Notes: generated by a model not told the origin, from the sequence alone. DNA of 53,410 nt from an uncultured Clostridium sp. (GCA_947648255.1 CANSNA010000004.1:1-53410); one strand, 5' to 3'. Counted from the stretch's first letter, positions 1 through 10,985 are shown. Numbers and translations are program-made.

Positions 1-775
1 GATGTGTCAAATCACCTAATTTCAAATCTATTATTACAAAGCATTTTAATATATAATTGTAAAAGACTAAATCTATGAAGAAATGTCTGCCATCAAATAT
101 TATTTTTTGTTGCCTTGCTACAAACGAAAATCCTCTTCCAAGTTCTAATAAAAACTTTTGCAAATGGTCTATTATTGCTTGTTCTAAGTCTTTTTCATAG
201 AAATTTGCATTACCTTCCAATCCTAAAAATTCTAACACATAAGGATCTCTTATAATATTTTTAGGTTCTACTTTTTCTGATAATCCTATTTCATTTTCTA
301 CTGAATCTTTGTCATGACTTGCTAATAATCTTTCGTAATAGAATGTTCCTATTTGCCTTTCTAATTGCCTGACACTCCATCCAGATTTTACACTTTCCTC
401 TAAGTAAAATTTTCTTGCTTTTTCATCTTCAATTCTCATTAATAATCTATAATGTGACCAACTCAATTCGTCACACAGTGTGTGGCGAATTGGAAAAGTA
501 CGATAAAATTGTCTCATATATTTTAAATTTGTAACTGTAAAGCCTTTTCCAAATTCTTTCGTTAATTGTTCCGATAAATATTGTAATAACTTCTTACCAT
601 ATTCTGCTCTGTCATTTTCTCCACATGCTTTATGAATTTCTTGTCCTATCTCCCAATAGGCTTGTACCATTGCTGAATTTACTACTGTATATACTTTTGA
701 TTGTGCTGTCAGCACACTATTTCTAATTATTTTATATGATTCTTCTGGCTTCATTGTTATTTGATTATCACTCAT
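1..775 (-). CDS. YhcG/DUF1016-family PDDEXK nuclease (C-terminus runs off window)
   Basis: Minus-strand translation MSDNQITMKPEESYKIIRNSVLTAQSKVYTVVNSAMVQAYWEIGQEIHKACGENDRAEYGKKLLQYLSEQLTKEFGKGFTVTNLKYMRQFYRTF...FFIDLVFYNYILKCFVIIDLKLGDLTHQ; strong SD (aaggagg) upstream. Open at window edge, so absent from ORF track. Confidence 0.85.
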   Translation of the reverse strand, partial: MSDNQITMKPEESYKIIRNSVLTAQSKVYTVVNSAMVQAYWEIGQEIHKACGENDRAEYGKKLLQYLSEQLTKEFGKGFTVTNLKYMRQFYRTFPIRHTLCDELSWSHYRLLMRIEDEKARKFYLEESVKSGWSVRQLERQIGTFYYERLLASHDKDSVENEIGLSEKVEPKNIIRDPYVLEFLGLEGNANFYEKDLEQAIIDHLQKFLLELGRGFSFVARQQKIIFDGRHFFIDLVFYNYILKCFVIIDLKLGDLTH

Positions 776-827
776 AAAGCTCCTCCTTTTTTAATCGTAG
801 TTTATAATCACTTTTTTATCAAACTAC

Positions 828-2147
828 TTATAGCATTTTTATCTCTTGTATTCTTGAAATTATCTCATCTATATTGTCTGTTACATTTATTCTATTCAAA
901 AAATTTATTGCATTATAATGAAAAGCATTATATGTAGTTTCTTTTGAAATTTTATATATCAAATCTATAAAGTCTCCTCTTTCTTCTTTTAATAAATTGT
1001 TATATATCTTTCTCATATAATATTCATTACTTTCTCTAACAAATTGGTATTCTGTAATTATTGATTTTAGTTTATTTCTATTCGACATATTAAATTTATC
1101 AAGACCAATATTTAGAAATCTTCTAAGAGAACTAGTATAATTAAAATCAACATCTTCTCTATTATAAAATTCAAAAAACTTATTAACAGCCTCATCATAT
1201 TTTTGCTCATCAATTAATTTAAATACTGGTATACCATATAAAACTTGTATTGTTTCTTTATTATATTTTTTCACTTTGCTCGCATTTAGATTAAGTCCTA
1301 AGGTATTTAGTTCTCTTGAAATCACATACATAATGTCGTTCAACTTTTCATTTTCTTTTAAAATAATTATTTGATCATCTGCATATCTAATATATACTGC
1401 ATTCGAAATATCACAAATTTGTTTTACTATTTTGTCATAATTTTGTAAATAAAAGTTTGCTAATAGTCTCGACTGGTCTCCAAACTCATTTTGTGGAATT
1501 CCAACAGATTTTAAATGGTATCTATCATTCTTTAAATTCCAATTTCTTAGAAAATACATAAGCATATTAATAAATTCTAACTTTTCAACTGGTACTGATA
1601 CCAATAATTTCTTTTCAAGTAGACTTAAATTTATATTATCATAAAAATTAGCTATATCTAACTTCAATACCATATCATTATCATCTAATGTTTGAATTTT
1701 ATTAAATAAAATATTTTGAAATTCTTTCCAATTTTCGTTCCATAAAGTAGGATTATAGCTTTTATATACATATTCTATTTCTGCATCCTCTTCTATTTTT
1801 ATCTTATTTCCAATTCTCCAACCACCATATGTATTCTCTGTTCTATTAACTGCTATTTCATCTTCAAGCATTTTACATACAAAATAATATAATAACTCAT
1901 CTTTAACAGACAATATAGGTATTATTCGAGCCACATTATTAGTTTTATAAGTAAATAATTTTTCATCTATTACATCTGTCCTATATTCATAATTTTTTAA
2001 TTCTCTATATAAATTCAAAATTATATTTTTATATTCTTTTCTATTTAATTTCCTATTTAACTTTATTGTTGATTCTTTTATAATTTTATTATATAAACTA
2101 CTAGAGAAAAAATTTAAAAACTCTTCCTCATTTTTTATAAATTTCAT
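828..2147 (-). CDS. Stand-alone reverse transcriptase (RVT_1), no maturase domain recognised
   Basis: RT motifs LKLDIANFYDNI, GIPQNEFGDQSRLLANFYL, YIRYADDQIIIL, GLNLNASKVKKY; 52 nt before the YhcG-like start on the same strand. Confidence 0.85.
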   Translation of the reverse strand: MKFIKNEEEFLNFFSSSLYNKIIKESTIKLNRKLNRKEYKNIILNLYRELKNYEYRTDVIDEKLFTYKTNNVARIIPILSVKDELLYYFVCKMLEDEIAVNRTENTYGGWRIGNKIKIEEDAEIEYVYKSYNPTLWNENWKEFQNILFNKIQTLDDNDMVLKLDIANFYDNINLSLLEKKLLVSVPVEKLEFINMLMYFLRNWNLKNDRYHLKSVGIPQNEFGDQSRLLANFYLQNYDKIVKQICDISNAVYIRYADDQIIILKENEKLNDIMYVISRELNTLGLNLNASKVKKYNKETIQVLYGIPVFKLIDEQKYDEAVNKFFEFYNREDVDFNYTSSLRRFLNIGLDKFNMSNRNKLKSIITEYQFVRESNEYYMRKIYNNLLKEERGDFIDLIYKISKETTYNAFHYNAINFLNRINVTDNIDEIISRIQEIKML

Positions 2148-2218
2148 AATTTCCTCTTTTATTATCTATTTTCCTCTTACATTTTTGTTATATCTTACCA
2201 TAAAAAGTCAAAAAAAGA

Positions 2219-2247
2219 AAGTGCTTTTCCAAACACTTCCAATTTAA
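2219..2247 (-). terminator. Probable rho-independent terminator upstream of RT
   Basis: On minus strand AAGTG..TTTGGAAAAG..CACTT followed by TCTTTTTTT. Confidence 0.5.
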
Positions 2248-2286
2248 GTTTTATCTCTAAACATTCATTTATTTTTTATTATTAAT

Positions 2287-2451
2287 TTATACTACTCCGC
2301 ACATCATATCACCTTCCATCGTTACCTTAATTTTGTGATTTTCTACTCGTTTAATCTTATTTTTACCTTTTCTCTCAAAACTAATAAAATCTTCAAATGC
2401 ACTAAATTCAATTATTGTATCGAGTCTTTTAGATATAGCACCGAGCAACAT
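2287..2451 (-). CDS. Short ORF overlapping the 3' end of the rlmD-like gene; possible remnant of another gene
   Basis: MLLGAISKRLDTIIEFSAFEDFISFERKGKNKIKRVENHKIKVTMEGDMMCGVV*; reads protein-like but family not recognised. Confidence 0.3.
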   Translation of the reverse strand: MLLGAISKRLDTIIEFSAFEDFISFERKGKNKIKRVENHKIKVTMEGDMMCGVV

Positions 2452-3790
2452 TCCACATGGCTCGTAAATGGGAACATATCTACTGGGGTAATTTTTTGTA
2501 TTTGGTAACTTTTTTCTAGTTTTTTTAGGTCTCTTATTAAAGTGCTTGGGTTACAGCTTATGTAGATTAGCTTTTTTGGTGTTATTTTTTGTATATTTTT
2601 TATTGTTGTTTCGTCTAGTCCCTTTCTTGGTGGATCTACAAATATTATATCTGGGGCTAAATTTTCTTTTTTTATTAGGTTTTCAAAGGCTTCTTCTACA
2701 TCTCCTGCTATGAATTCTATATTTTCTATTTTATTTAGCTCTGCATTTTCTTTTGCGTTTTTTATTGCTTCTTCTACTATTTCTATTCCATAAACTTTTT
2801 TTACTTTTTCTGATGCAAATATTCCAATTGTTCCTATTCCACAATATAAGTCAAATATTGTGTCATTTATTTTTAAGTTTGCTCCTTCTATTCCTAAATT
2901 ATATAGTTTTTCTGTTTGAATAGAGTTTACTTGGTAAAATGAATTTGCTGATATATTAAATGTGTATTTTCCGAAGTTTGTCTTGTATATAACCTTTCCC
3001 AAATATTATTATGTTTTTTTCTCCTAGTATTACATTAGTCTTTTTTGTATTTATATTTTTTATAATTGTTTTTATGTTTTTAAATTTTTCTGAAAGCTCT
3101 TTTGTAAGTTCTTTTTCTTTTTTAAATGAGTTTTCTCCTAATACAAATATGCACATTATTTCATCTGTTTTGATTCCATATTTTATTATAATGTGCCTAA
3201 AGGCTCCTTTCCCAGTGATTTCATCATATACACTTATTTTATTTTTATTTATAAATTCTATTATAAATTTTGCAATTTCGTTAGATATTTTTGTTTGAAT
3301 TTTGCATTCTTTAAATTCTACTATTTGATGTGTTCTTTTTGCAAATACTCCAAATATTGCTTTCCCTTCTTTATTTTTTCCGCACTGGATATATTGCTTT
3401 ATTTCTATAGTAAAATGGATTTTCCATTCCTACTACATCTTCTACTTGTATCTTGTTTTCTAATTCTTTATTTACTAAATTTTGCACTTTGTTTTTCTTT
3501 ATCTTAAGTGTTTCTTTATAGTCAATATGCCTTAGATTACATCCTCCACATCTTTTGTAGTTTGTGCAGTCTGCTTCTTTTCTATATGGCGATTTTTCTA
3601 TAATTTCTATGATTTTTGCAAATGCATATGATTTATTTGCTTTTAATATAAGAATTTTTACTTTTTCTCCTTTTATTCCACAATTTACAAATATAGTGTA
3701 TCCATCTATTTTTGCTATACCTTCGCCTTCTAATCCATCATCTATAATTGTAACTATATATTCTTTGTTCTTTTCTACTGGAATTTCCAT
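2412..3790 (-). CDS. rlmD: 23S rRNA (uracil-C5)-methyltransferase, RlmD/RumA-like; requires 2 CGG +1 shifts
   Basis: MEIPVEKNKEYIVTIIDDGLEGEGIAKIDGYTIFV...CGGCNLRHIDY...FYYRNKAIYPV-GKNKEGKAIFGVF...GKGYIQDKL-GKYTFNISANSFYQVN...FDLYCGIGTIG...DPPRKGLD...SCNPSTLIRDL. Extra C sites at plus 3380-3382 and 2971-2973 (ccg). Length 3n+2 = 2 extra bases. Confidence 0.9.
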
Positions 3791-3971
3791 ATTCTTCTTC
3801 CCTTCTTTTTTGTATTTTAACATTTTTTCCGAATTTTTTCAATGTTTTATTGTACTTGAATTTTATTTTGCTTTATAATTCCTAGTAACCATTTTTTTAT
3901 TTTAGAATAATATATATCATAACAAATGAAGCAAAACTCAAATTTTTCTTTAAGCTAAGGAGGTTTTGAAT

Positions 3972-4079
3972 ATGATGAATTGCGGTTGTGGCAGTAATAG
4001 TGAATTTTTATGGTTCATTATCTTGTTCTTATTGCTTTTCTGCTGTGGATGCGGTAATAGATGCTGCTGTAATAACTAA
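3972..4079 (+). CDS. Small Cys/Gly-rich hydrophobic protein (YjcZ-like)
   Basis: MMNCGCGSNSEFLWFIILFLLLFCCGCGNRCCCNN*, SD aaggagg upstream. Confidence 0.6.
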   Translation: MMNCGCGSNSEFLWFIILFLLLFCCGCGNRCCCNN

Positions 4080-4144
4080 TACTTATATGATTTTTTCTTA
4101 AAAACATAAGTAGATTTTAGAAAAAGTGAAAGGAGGCGAAAAGT

Positions 4145-4273
4145 ATGCCAGAGAATAGATGTTGTGGTAATAGCTGCGGTGGATTTGGCGGTGATTGCTG
4201 CTGGATTATAATATTATTCGTTTTAATTTTCTGCTGCTGTGGCAATGGTTTTGGTAACAATTGTGGATGCTAA
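4145..4273 (+). CDS. Small Cys/Gly-rich hydrophobic protein (YjcZ-like), second copy
   Basis: MPENRCCGNSCGGFGGDCCWIIILFVLIFCCCGNGFGNNCGC*, SD aaaggagg upstream. Confidence 0.6.
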   Translation: MPENRCCGNSCGGFGGDCCWIIILFVLIFCCCGNGFGNNCGC

Positions 4274-4306
4274 TCTTAGCAACTAGATTGTTAGATATCA
4301 AACTAG

Positions 4307-4340
4307 AAAGAGGGCTCTTTAATTAGTTCCCTCTTTCTTA
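4307..4340 (+). terminator. Terminator after small Cys-rich genes
   Basis: AAAGAGGG...CCCTCTTT followed by CTTATTTTG. Confidence 0.6.
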
Positions 4341-4407
4341 TTTTGTTATGTTATATTAGTTTGATAAGTTTCATACTTACCTGTAGCTTCTTTATTCAAT
4401 TGATTTC

Positions 4408-4443
4408 AAAAAAACTCAGAAAGTTGGTATCTTCTGAGTTTTT
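4408..4443 (-). terminator. Terminator downstream of dnaE
   Basis: AAAAAACTCAGAA...TTCTGAGTTTTTT hairpin. Confidence 0.65.
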
Positions 4444-4468
4444 TGTAATTTATATGGAATTATATTTT

Positions 4469-7400
4469 TTATAACTTTACTCTTTCTTCTCCGAAGTAAT
4501 TCTTTGAACTGATCTACTGTGTCTTTTATTAAAAATATTGCTCCACATGGTTTTGTGCCTTCTTCATCAATTATTTCTACTTTTACATTGTTTCTGTCAC
4601 CCATGAAAAATCTAATTGCTCCTCTTAATTTTTCTTTCTTTTCTTCTTCTATTTCTCTTATATCTAGTTCTAGTTTTCTTTCTTTTTTCTCTGTAAGATT
4701 TTCTATGTTCATTGCAATTATTGTTGGCACTTCTTCTTCTCTTATACTGAGCCTTCCTGTAATTAAAATTATGTTTTCTTCCATTAGCTTGTCTTGTGCT
4801 TGCATATAACAACTTTCAAATGCAATTATTTCAGCTTGCCCATATAAATCTTCTACTGTTATAAATGCCATTATTGTATTATTTTTAGTAAATTTCTTTT
4901 TTATGCTTGTTATAATTCCTGCATACTTAACGATTTGACCGTCTTTATATTCTTGCTTTTCTACATTTGCATCTTCTACTATTGCTTTCATTTTCATTGT
5001 GTTTATGTTTGTTTGCTCTAATATGTTCTTTTTTAGTTTTTCTAATGGATGTCCTGATAAATATATTCCAAGCATTTCTTTTTCCATTGATAGCAACTCT
5101 TTTTCACTATATTCTGGTAATTCCTTGAAAATGTATTTATGCTTTTGGGTTTCTTCTTTACTTTCTCCTAGATCAAACATGCTTACTTGTCCACTGTACG
5201 CTCTCTTTAATCCATCTTGTATTGTATCTATTATTTCTTCAAAAGATTCTATTAGTGTTTTTCTTGTTTGTTCGAAACAATCAAAAGCTCCTGCCTTTAT
5301 AAGACTTTCTATACATTTTTTGTTTACTGAATAGTTTTGTATCCTTTCGCAAAAGTCTGTAAAGCTTTTGTATGTACCATTTTCTTCTCTCTCTTTTGCT
5401 ATGTCGTCTACTGCTTGAAAGCCTACATTTTTTATGCTTCCAAGACCAAACCTAATTTTTCCATCTTTATCTATTGTAAATTTTTTTTCACTTTTATTTA
5501 TATCTGGTTTTAATATTTCGATTTTTAGGTCTTTACATTCATCTATATACATTGGTATTTTGTCTAGGTTTCCTAAATAGCTATTTAGTGTTGCTGCAAG
5601 AAGTGCTTCTGGATAATATGCTTTTATATATGCTGTTCTATATGCAACTACTGCATATGCTGCTGCATGTGATTTATTGAATGCGTATTTTGCAAATTCT
5701 GCCATTTCGTCAAATATTTTATTTGCAGCTTCTTCATTTATTCCATTTCTTATACACCCTGGAACTATTATTTCTCCGTTTTCATCTGTTTCTCCATGTA
5801 TAAATATTTCTCTTTCTTTTGCCATTACATCAAGTTTTTTCTTTCCCATTGCACGTCTTACTAGGTCTGCTCTGCCGAAGAGAATATCCTGCTAAGTCTC
5901 TAACTATCTGCATTACTTGTTCTTGGTATACCATACATCCATAGGTTACATTTAATATGGGTTCTAACGATGAGTGAGTATATACTGAATGTTCTGGATT
6001 TAACTTATTTTGTATGTATCTTGGAATTTGATCCATTGGTCCGTGGGCGGTATAATGATACCCCTGCAATTATATCTTCTAAACTATCTGGTTTAAGTTC
6101 TTTCATAAATTTTGTAATTCCTGCACTTTCAAATTGAAATATGCCGAACTGTTTTGCCTTCATGCCAGAGTTTATATGCCTTTTGATCCTTCATTTCTTT
6201 GTCAAATTCTAAGTCTATTCCTTTTGATTTTTTTATGAGCTCTGTTGCTTCTTCAATTACTGTTAGTGTTCTAAGCCCTAGAAAGTCCATTTTAAGAAGC
6301 CCTAATTCTTCTAAGGTTGTCATTATATATTGAGTTGAGATACTTCCGATCTCTTACATAAAGTGGCACATATGTGTCTACTGGTTCTTTTGTTATTACT
6401 ATTCCGACAAGCATGAGTTGATGCCTGTCTTGGCATTCCTTCTAATGCCATGGATATATTTAATAGATTTCTTATTGTTTCATCTGTCTCATATAGTTCT
6501 TTTAGTTCTCTGTTTTGTGTCATTGCTTTGCTGATTGTAATATGTATTTCATTTGGTATCATTTTTGCAAGCTTATCTGTATCTGCATATGGATAGTCTA
6601 AAACTCTTCCTACGTCTCTTATTACCATCCTTGCAGACATTGTTCCAAATGTTATTATCTGTGATACATGGTCTGCTCCATATTTTTCACTTACATAGTC
6701 TATTACTTCTTGTCTCCTTGCGTCGCTAAAATCAACGTCAAAGTCTGGCATGCTTATTCTCTCTGGGTTTAAAAACCTTTCGAAAAGTAAGTTATACTTA
6801 ATTGGGTCTATGTCTGTTATTTCTATTGCATAGGCTACAATTGAGCCTGCCCCTGAACCACGTCCTGGTCCTACTGGTATTCCATTTGTTTTGGCATAGT
6901 AAATAAAGTCCCAAACAATTAGGAAATAGTCTACATACCCCATTCTTTCTATTACAGATAGTTCAAATTCCACCCTTTCTAATATTTCTTTTGATGGATT
7001 TTCTCCATATCTGTTTTTTATTCCATCCATACATAGTTTTCTTAAGTATTCCTCATGTGTTTTGAATTCTTTTGGTACATCATAGTTTGGGAGTATTGTG
7101 TGACCAAATTCAAATTCTACATTGCATTTTTCTGCAATTTTTACTGTATTTTCTATGACTTCTGGGATATTTGAAAAAAAGTCTAACATTTCTTCTGGGC
7201 TTTTTAAATAAAGTTCATCTGTTTCAAATCTCATTCTGTCTTCATCTGACATCTTTTTTCCTGTTTGTATGCAAAGGAGTACTTCATGGTTATATGCATC
7301 TTGCTTTTTTAAGTAGTGTGCATCATTTGTTGCAACAAGTGGTATGTCTAATTTTCTTCCTATTTCTACTAATTTTTGATTAACTAGGGTCTGCTCTTTT

Positions 7401-7936
7401 ATTCCATTATTTTGAAGCTCTAGATAATAGTCTTCTTTAAATACATTTTTAAACCAAGTAGCAATTTCTTCTGCCTTTTCGATATTTCCCTGAAGAATTG
7501 CTTGATTTACACTGCCTGCTAAACATGCACTTAATGCTATTAGCCCTTCATGATATTTTTCTAGTACTTCTAAATCTATACGTGGTTTATAATAATATCC
7601 ATCTAAAAATCCTATTGATACAAGTTTGCTTAAGTTTTTATAACCTTGATTATCTTTTGCAAGTAGTATTAAATGGTTATATTCTTTGTCTATTGCTCCT
7701 TCTTTGTCAAATCTACTTCTTGGTGCAACATATACCTCGCATCCTATTATTGGCTTTATTCCTTCTTTTTTGCATGCTTTATAAAAGTCGATAGTGCCAT
7801 ACATGACTCCATGGTCTGTTATGGCAATCGCTTTCATTCCAAGTTCCTTTGCTCTTATTGGTAAGTCTTTTATTCTATTTGCTCCATCTAATAGACTGAA
7901 TTCACTGTGAACGTGCAAGTGCACAAATTCAGGCAT
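4469..7936 (-). CDS. dnaE: DNA polymerase III subunit alpha (DnaE); requires 6 CGG +1 shifts
   Basis: PHP N-terminus MPEFVHLHVHSEFSLLDGA; PGRGSGAGSIVAYA; PDFDVDFSD. Reconstructed joins: STHAC-GIVITKEPVDTYVPLYVRD-GSISTQYIMTTLEELGLLKMDFLG...GKTV-GIFQFESAGITKFMKEL...AGVSLYRP-GPMDQIPRYI...AGYSL-GRADLVRRAMGKKK...QFKELL-GEERVKL*. Sites at plus 6404, 6346, 6144, 6041, 5875, 4491. Length = 3n with 6 extra bases. Confidence 0.95.
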
Positions 7937-8879
7937 TGGTTGCCTCCTCTAATTTTAATAGCATTTCCCATCTTTCGTCTAATTCTTTTTGGAATTCTTC
8001 TATCATCCACTCGTTTCCTGGTTTAAATAAGTGTTTAAATCTTCTTTGTGGTTTTAAGAATTCTTCTATTGGTAGTTTTTTTGCTGGTTTGTAGGTTATT
8101 TTGTATTTTCCATTTTCTACTTCATATAATGGCCAGTAGCATGTATCTACTGCTAATTTATTTATTTGCATTAAATCTTCTGTAGCATATCCCCATCCTC
8201 TTGGGCATGGTGCAAGTACATTTAGGAATGCTGCTCCTTTTGTATATATTGCTTTTTCTGCTTTTTCATATAGGTCTTTGAAGTTTGCTGTTGCTATACT
8301 TTGTGCTACATATGGTATGTGGTGATTTGCAATTATTTCTGTTAGGTCTTTTCTTGGTTGCATTTTACCTGGAATTTTTGTCCCTGCTGGTGATGTTGTT
8401 GTGTCTGCAAAATGTGGTGTTGCTGATGAACGTTGAATTCCTGTGTTCATGTATGCTCCATTGTCATAGCACACATATACCATGTCGTGCCCTCTTTCCA
8501 TTGCTCCTGATAAACTTTGTAGACCTATGTCATATGTTCCTCCGTCTCCTCCGAAAGCAATGAATTTTGTATTTTTGTCCTCTGCTAGTTTTCCTTGAGC
8601 TTTCATCGATTTATATGCCGCTTCTGCTCCTGAAAGTGTTGCTCCTGCACATTCAAATGCTGTATGTATAAATGAGTCTGACCAAGATGTGTAAGGATAC
8701 ATAAATGTTGATACTTCCATACACCCTGTTGCTCCACAAACTACTGCATGATCTTCTGGTTTTAGTGCTCTTAAAATCATTCTTGCAACTGGTGGAGCTC
8801 CACATCCTGCACACATTCTATGTCCTGCCATAAATCTTGAAGGTTTGTTTACCATTATTTCTTTTACATTATATGCCAT
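7929..8879 (-). CDS. porB: 2-oxoacid (pyruvate):ferredoxin oxidoreductase beta subunit
   Basis: RMCAGCGAPPVARMIL, GDGGTYDIG, TPHFADTTTSPAGTKIPGK; uninterrupted. Confidence 0.9.
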   Translation of the reverse strand: MAYNVKEIMVNKPSRFMAGHRMCAGCGAPPVARMILRALKPEDHAVVCGATGCMEVSTFMYPYTSWSDSFIHTAFECAGATLSGAEAAYKSMKAQGKLAEDKNTKFIAFGGDGGTYDIGLQSLSGAMERGHDMVYVCYDNGAYMNTGIQRSSATPHFADTTTSPAGTKIPGKMQPRKDLTEIIANHHIPYVAQSIATANFKDLYEKAEKAIYTKGAAFLNVLAPCPRGWGYATEDLMQINKLAVDTCYWPLYEVENGKYKITYKPAKKLPIEEFLKPQRRFKHLFKPGNEWMIEEFQKELDERWEMLLKLEEATNA

Positions 8880-10068
8880 TATTTTTCCCTCCTTACTCCA
8901 AAATATCTATATGGATTTTCAGTTTTCCCTGTTTTTGCAATTTCTATTAAGTCGTTATATACTCCTTCTATGTCATAAGAAGTAGTATCTCTTCCTCCTA
9001 TTCCATATACATAGTTTACAGCAGGTACCTGTATTTGATTTGCAAACATTGCTGAGGTTACATCTGTATAAAGTGCTCCTCCTGCTCCATTTACACTATC
9101 TGCTTTGTCAAGTATTGCTATTGCTTTTGCTTTTGATAAAGCTTTTGAGATTTCTTCTGTTGGAAATGGTCTAAACATTCTAATTTTTAGTAAACCTGCC
9201 TTTATTCCTTTTTCTCTTAAGGTATCTACAACAAATTTTGTTGTTCCTGCTGTTGAGTTCATGCAAACTACTACAATTTCTGCATCTTCCATTTTATATT
9301 CTTCAAAGAATGAGTATTTTCTACCTGTCATTTTTTCAAATTCTTTTGATACTTCAAGTATTACATTTTTTGCTGCTCTCATTGCATTTGCTTGTTGATA
9401 TTTGTGTTCAAATAAATATGGCTGAACATCAAGTGGTCCCATTGACATCGGTTCTTTGTCGTTTAATAAATAGTGTTTTGGGGTATATTTCCCAACAAAT
9501 TGTTTTACTTTGTCGTCTTCAATAAGTTCTATATTTTCTATTGAGTGTGATGTTATAAATCCATCTTGGCATACCATAAGTGGTAATTGTACATCTTTAT
9601 GTTCTGCAATTCTGTGTGCCATTATTAGGTTATCATATGCTTCTTGATTATTTTCTGAAAATAGCATTATCCATCCGGCTATCTCTTACTCCGATATGCA
9701 TCTGAGTGGTCGTTATGTATATTTAATGGTCCTGATACTGCTCTATTTACAAGTGACATTACTATTGGTAGTCTCATGCTTGAGGCTATATATATCATTT
9801 CCCACATTAGTGATAGTCCATTTGCAGATGTGGCAGTCATTGCTCTTGCTCCTGCTGCTTCTGCTCCTATGCAGGCACTCATAGCACTGTGCTCACTTTC
9901 TACTGCAACAAATTCTGTGTCTACTGATCCATTACTTACAAATGTTGAAAAGTATTGTGGTATTTCAGTAGAAGGTGTTATAGGAAATGCTGCAACTACA
10001 TCTGGGTTTATTTGTTTCATTGCTATTGCTGCTGCTTCATTTCCACTTAAACGTTCTCTAATTGACAT
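8879..10068 (-). CDS. porA: 2-oxoacid (pyruvate):ferredoxin oxidoreductase alpha subunit; requires 2 CGG +1 shifts
   Basis: [40 protein letters not shown]; sites at plus 9691 and 9675. Length 3n+2. Confidence 0.95.
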
Positions 10069-10085
10069 TTTATATTTTTCCTCCT

Positions 10086-10367
10086 TTATTTCATTTCAAT
10101 TGCTCCAAATGGGCAAACTTTTGCACATACTCCGCATCCTTTGCAATAGTCATAGTTAAAGTCTTCTCTTTTTTGTTCTTTGTTTACTGGAATTGCGTCA
10201 TCTGGGCAAACTGGAAAACATAATCCACATTGTTTGCATTTTTCGCTTATATACACTGGTTTTTGAGATCTCCAGTCTCCTGTTTTAAATTCTAATGAGT
10301 TTCCCGCTTCATATATATTTCCTGCTATTGTCATTTCCTCGGCTTTAGTATTTGGTGTTATTTTCAT
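10086..10367 (-). CDS. porD: 2-oxoacid:ferredoxin oxidoreductase delta subunit (2x4Fe-4S)
   Basis: CKQCGLCFPVCPDDAI, CKGCGVCAKVCPFGAIEM. Confidence 0.9.
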   Translation of the reverse strand: MKITPNTKAEEMTIAGNIYEAGNSLEFKTGDWRSQKPVYISEKCKQCGLCFPVCPDDAIPVNKEQKREDFNYDYCKGCGVCAKVCPFGAIEMK

Positions 10368-10415
10368 CTTTTTATCATTCCTTTCATTTTAGATTTGTTT
10401 TATTTTAGAAAGAAA

Positions 10416-10985
10416 TTAAATCTTTTTTACTTCGTTTAATGCCATTTTTAAGGCATTCATATTTCCTTCGATTACTTCTGGTTTTTTTGCAAATTTATGT
10501 CTAAATGAGGCTTCCATATCGCTTAGAAGTTCCTCATCTGTCATTACTTTGCTTACCTTTACTATTGCGGCAAGCATTGGTGTGTTTGGGAAGTACTTTC
10601 CTAATGTTTCTAATGATATTTTTCTTGCATCTATTATATATACTTCTCCTTTATATCCTTTTAGTTTAGATTTTATTTCGTCTGCATCTTTTGTTGTGTT
10701 AATTACTATTGCTCCTTCTTTCTTTAGCCCTGCTGTTACATTTACACTATCTAGCAATGTGTCATCTACAATTACTACATAGTCTGGTTCATATATGTTA
10801 CTATGTATCGTGATTGGCATATCACTTATTCGGTTATAGGCTGTTATTGGAGCTCCCATTCTTTCTGGTCCATATTCAGGAAAGCCTTGTATGTATTTTC
10901 CTGTGTTGAATGCTGCATCTGCAAGTAGAAGTGATGCTGTTTTTGCACCTTGTCCGCCTCTACCATGCCATCTTATTTCTATCAT
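10416..10985 (-). CDS. porG: 2-oxoacid:ferredoxin oxidoreductase gamma subunit
   Basis: MIEIRWHGRGGQGAKTASLLLADAAFNTGKYIQGFPEYGPERMGAPITAYNRI. Confidence 0.9.
   Translation of the reverse strand: MIEIRWHGRGGQGAKTASLLLADAAFNTGKYIQGFPEYGPERMGAPITAYNRISDMPITIHSNIYEPDYVVIVDDTLLDSVNVTAGLKKEGAIVINTTKDADEIKSKLKGYKGEVYIIDARKISLETLGKYFPNTPMLAAIVKVSKVMTDEELLSDMEASFRHKFAKKPEVIEGNMNALKMALNEVKKI

Noticed and set aside
2296-2298. CGG in ..GDMMCGVV and numerous others (e.g. 571, 8551, 21188, 22556) as recoding sites
   Set aside because: CGG is out of frame there (TGC GGA, TCG GAA, TTC GGA, GAC GGA); proteins are continuous without a shift.
3011-3878. Plus-strand ORFs in the track (e.g. 3011-3298, 3193-3507, 3564-3878 and many similar)
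   Set aside because: Antisense to well-supported minus-strand genes; hydrophobic low-complexity translations typical of AT-rich shadow ORFs.
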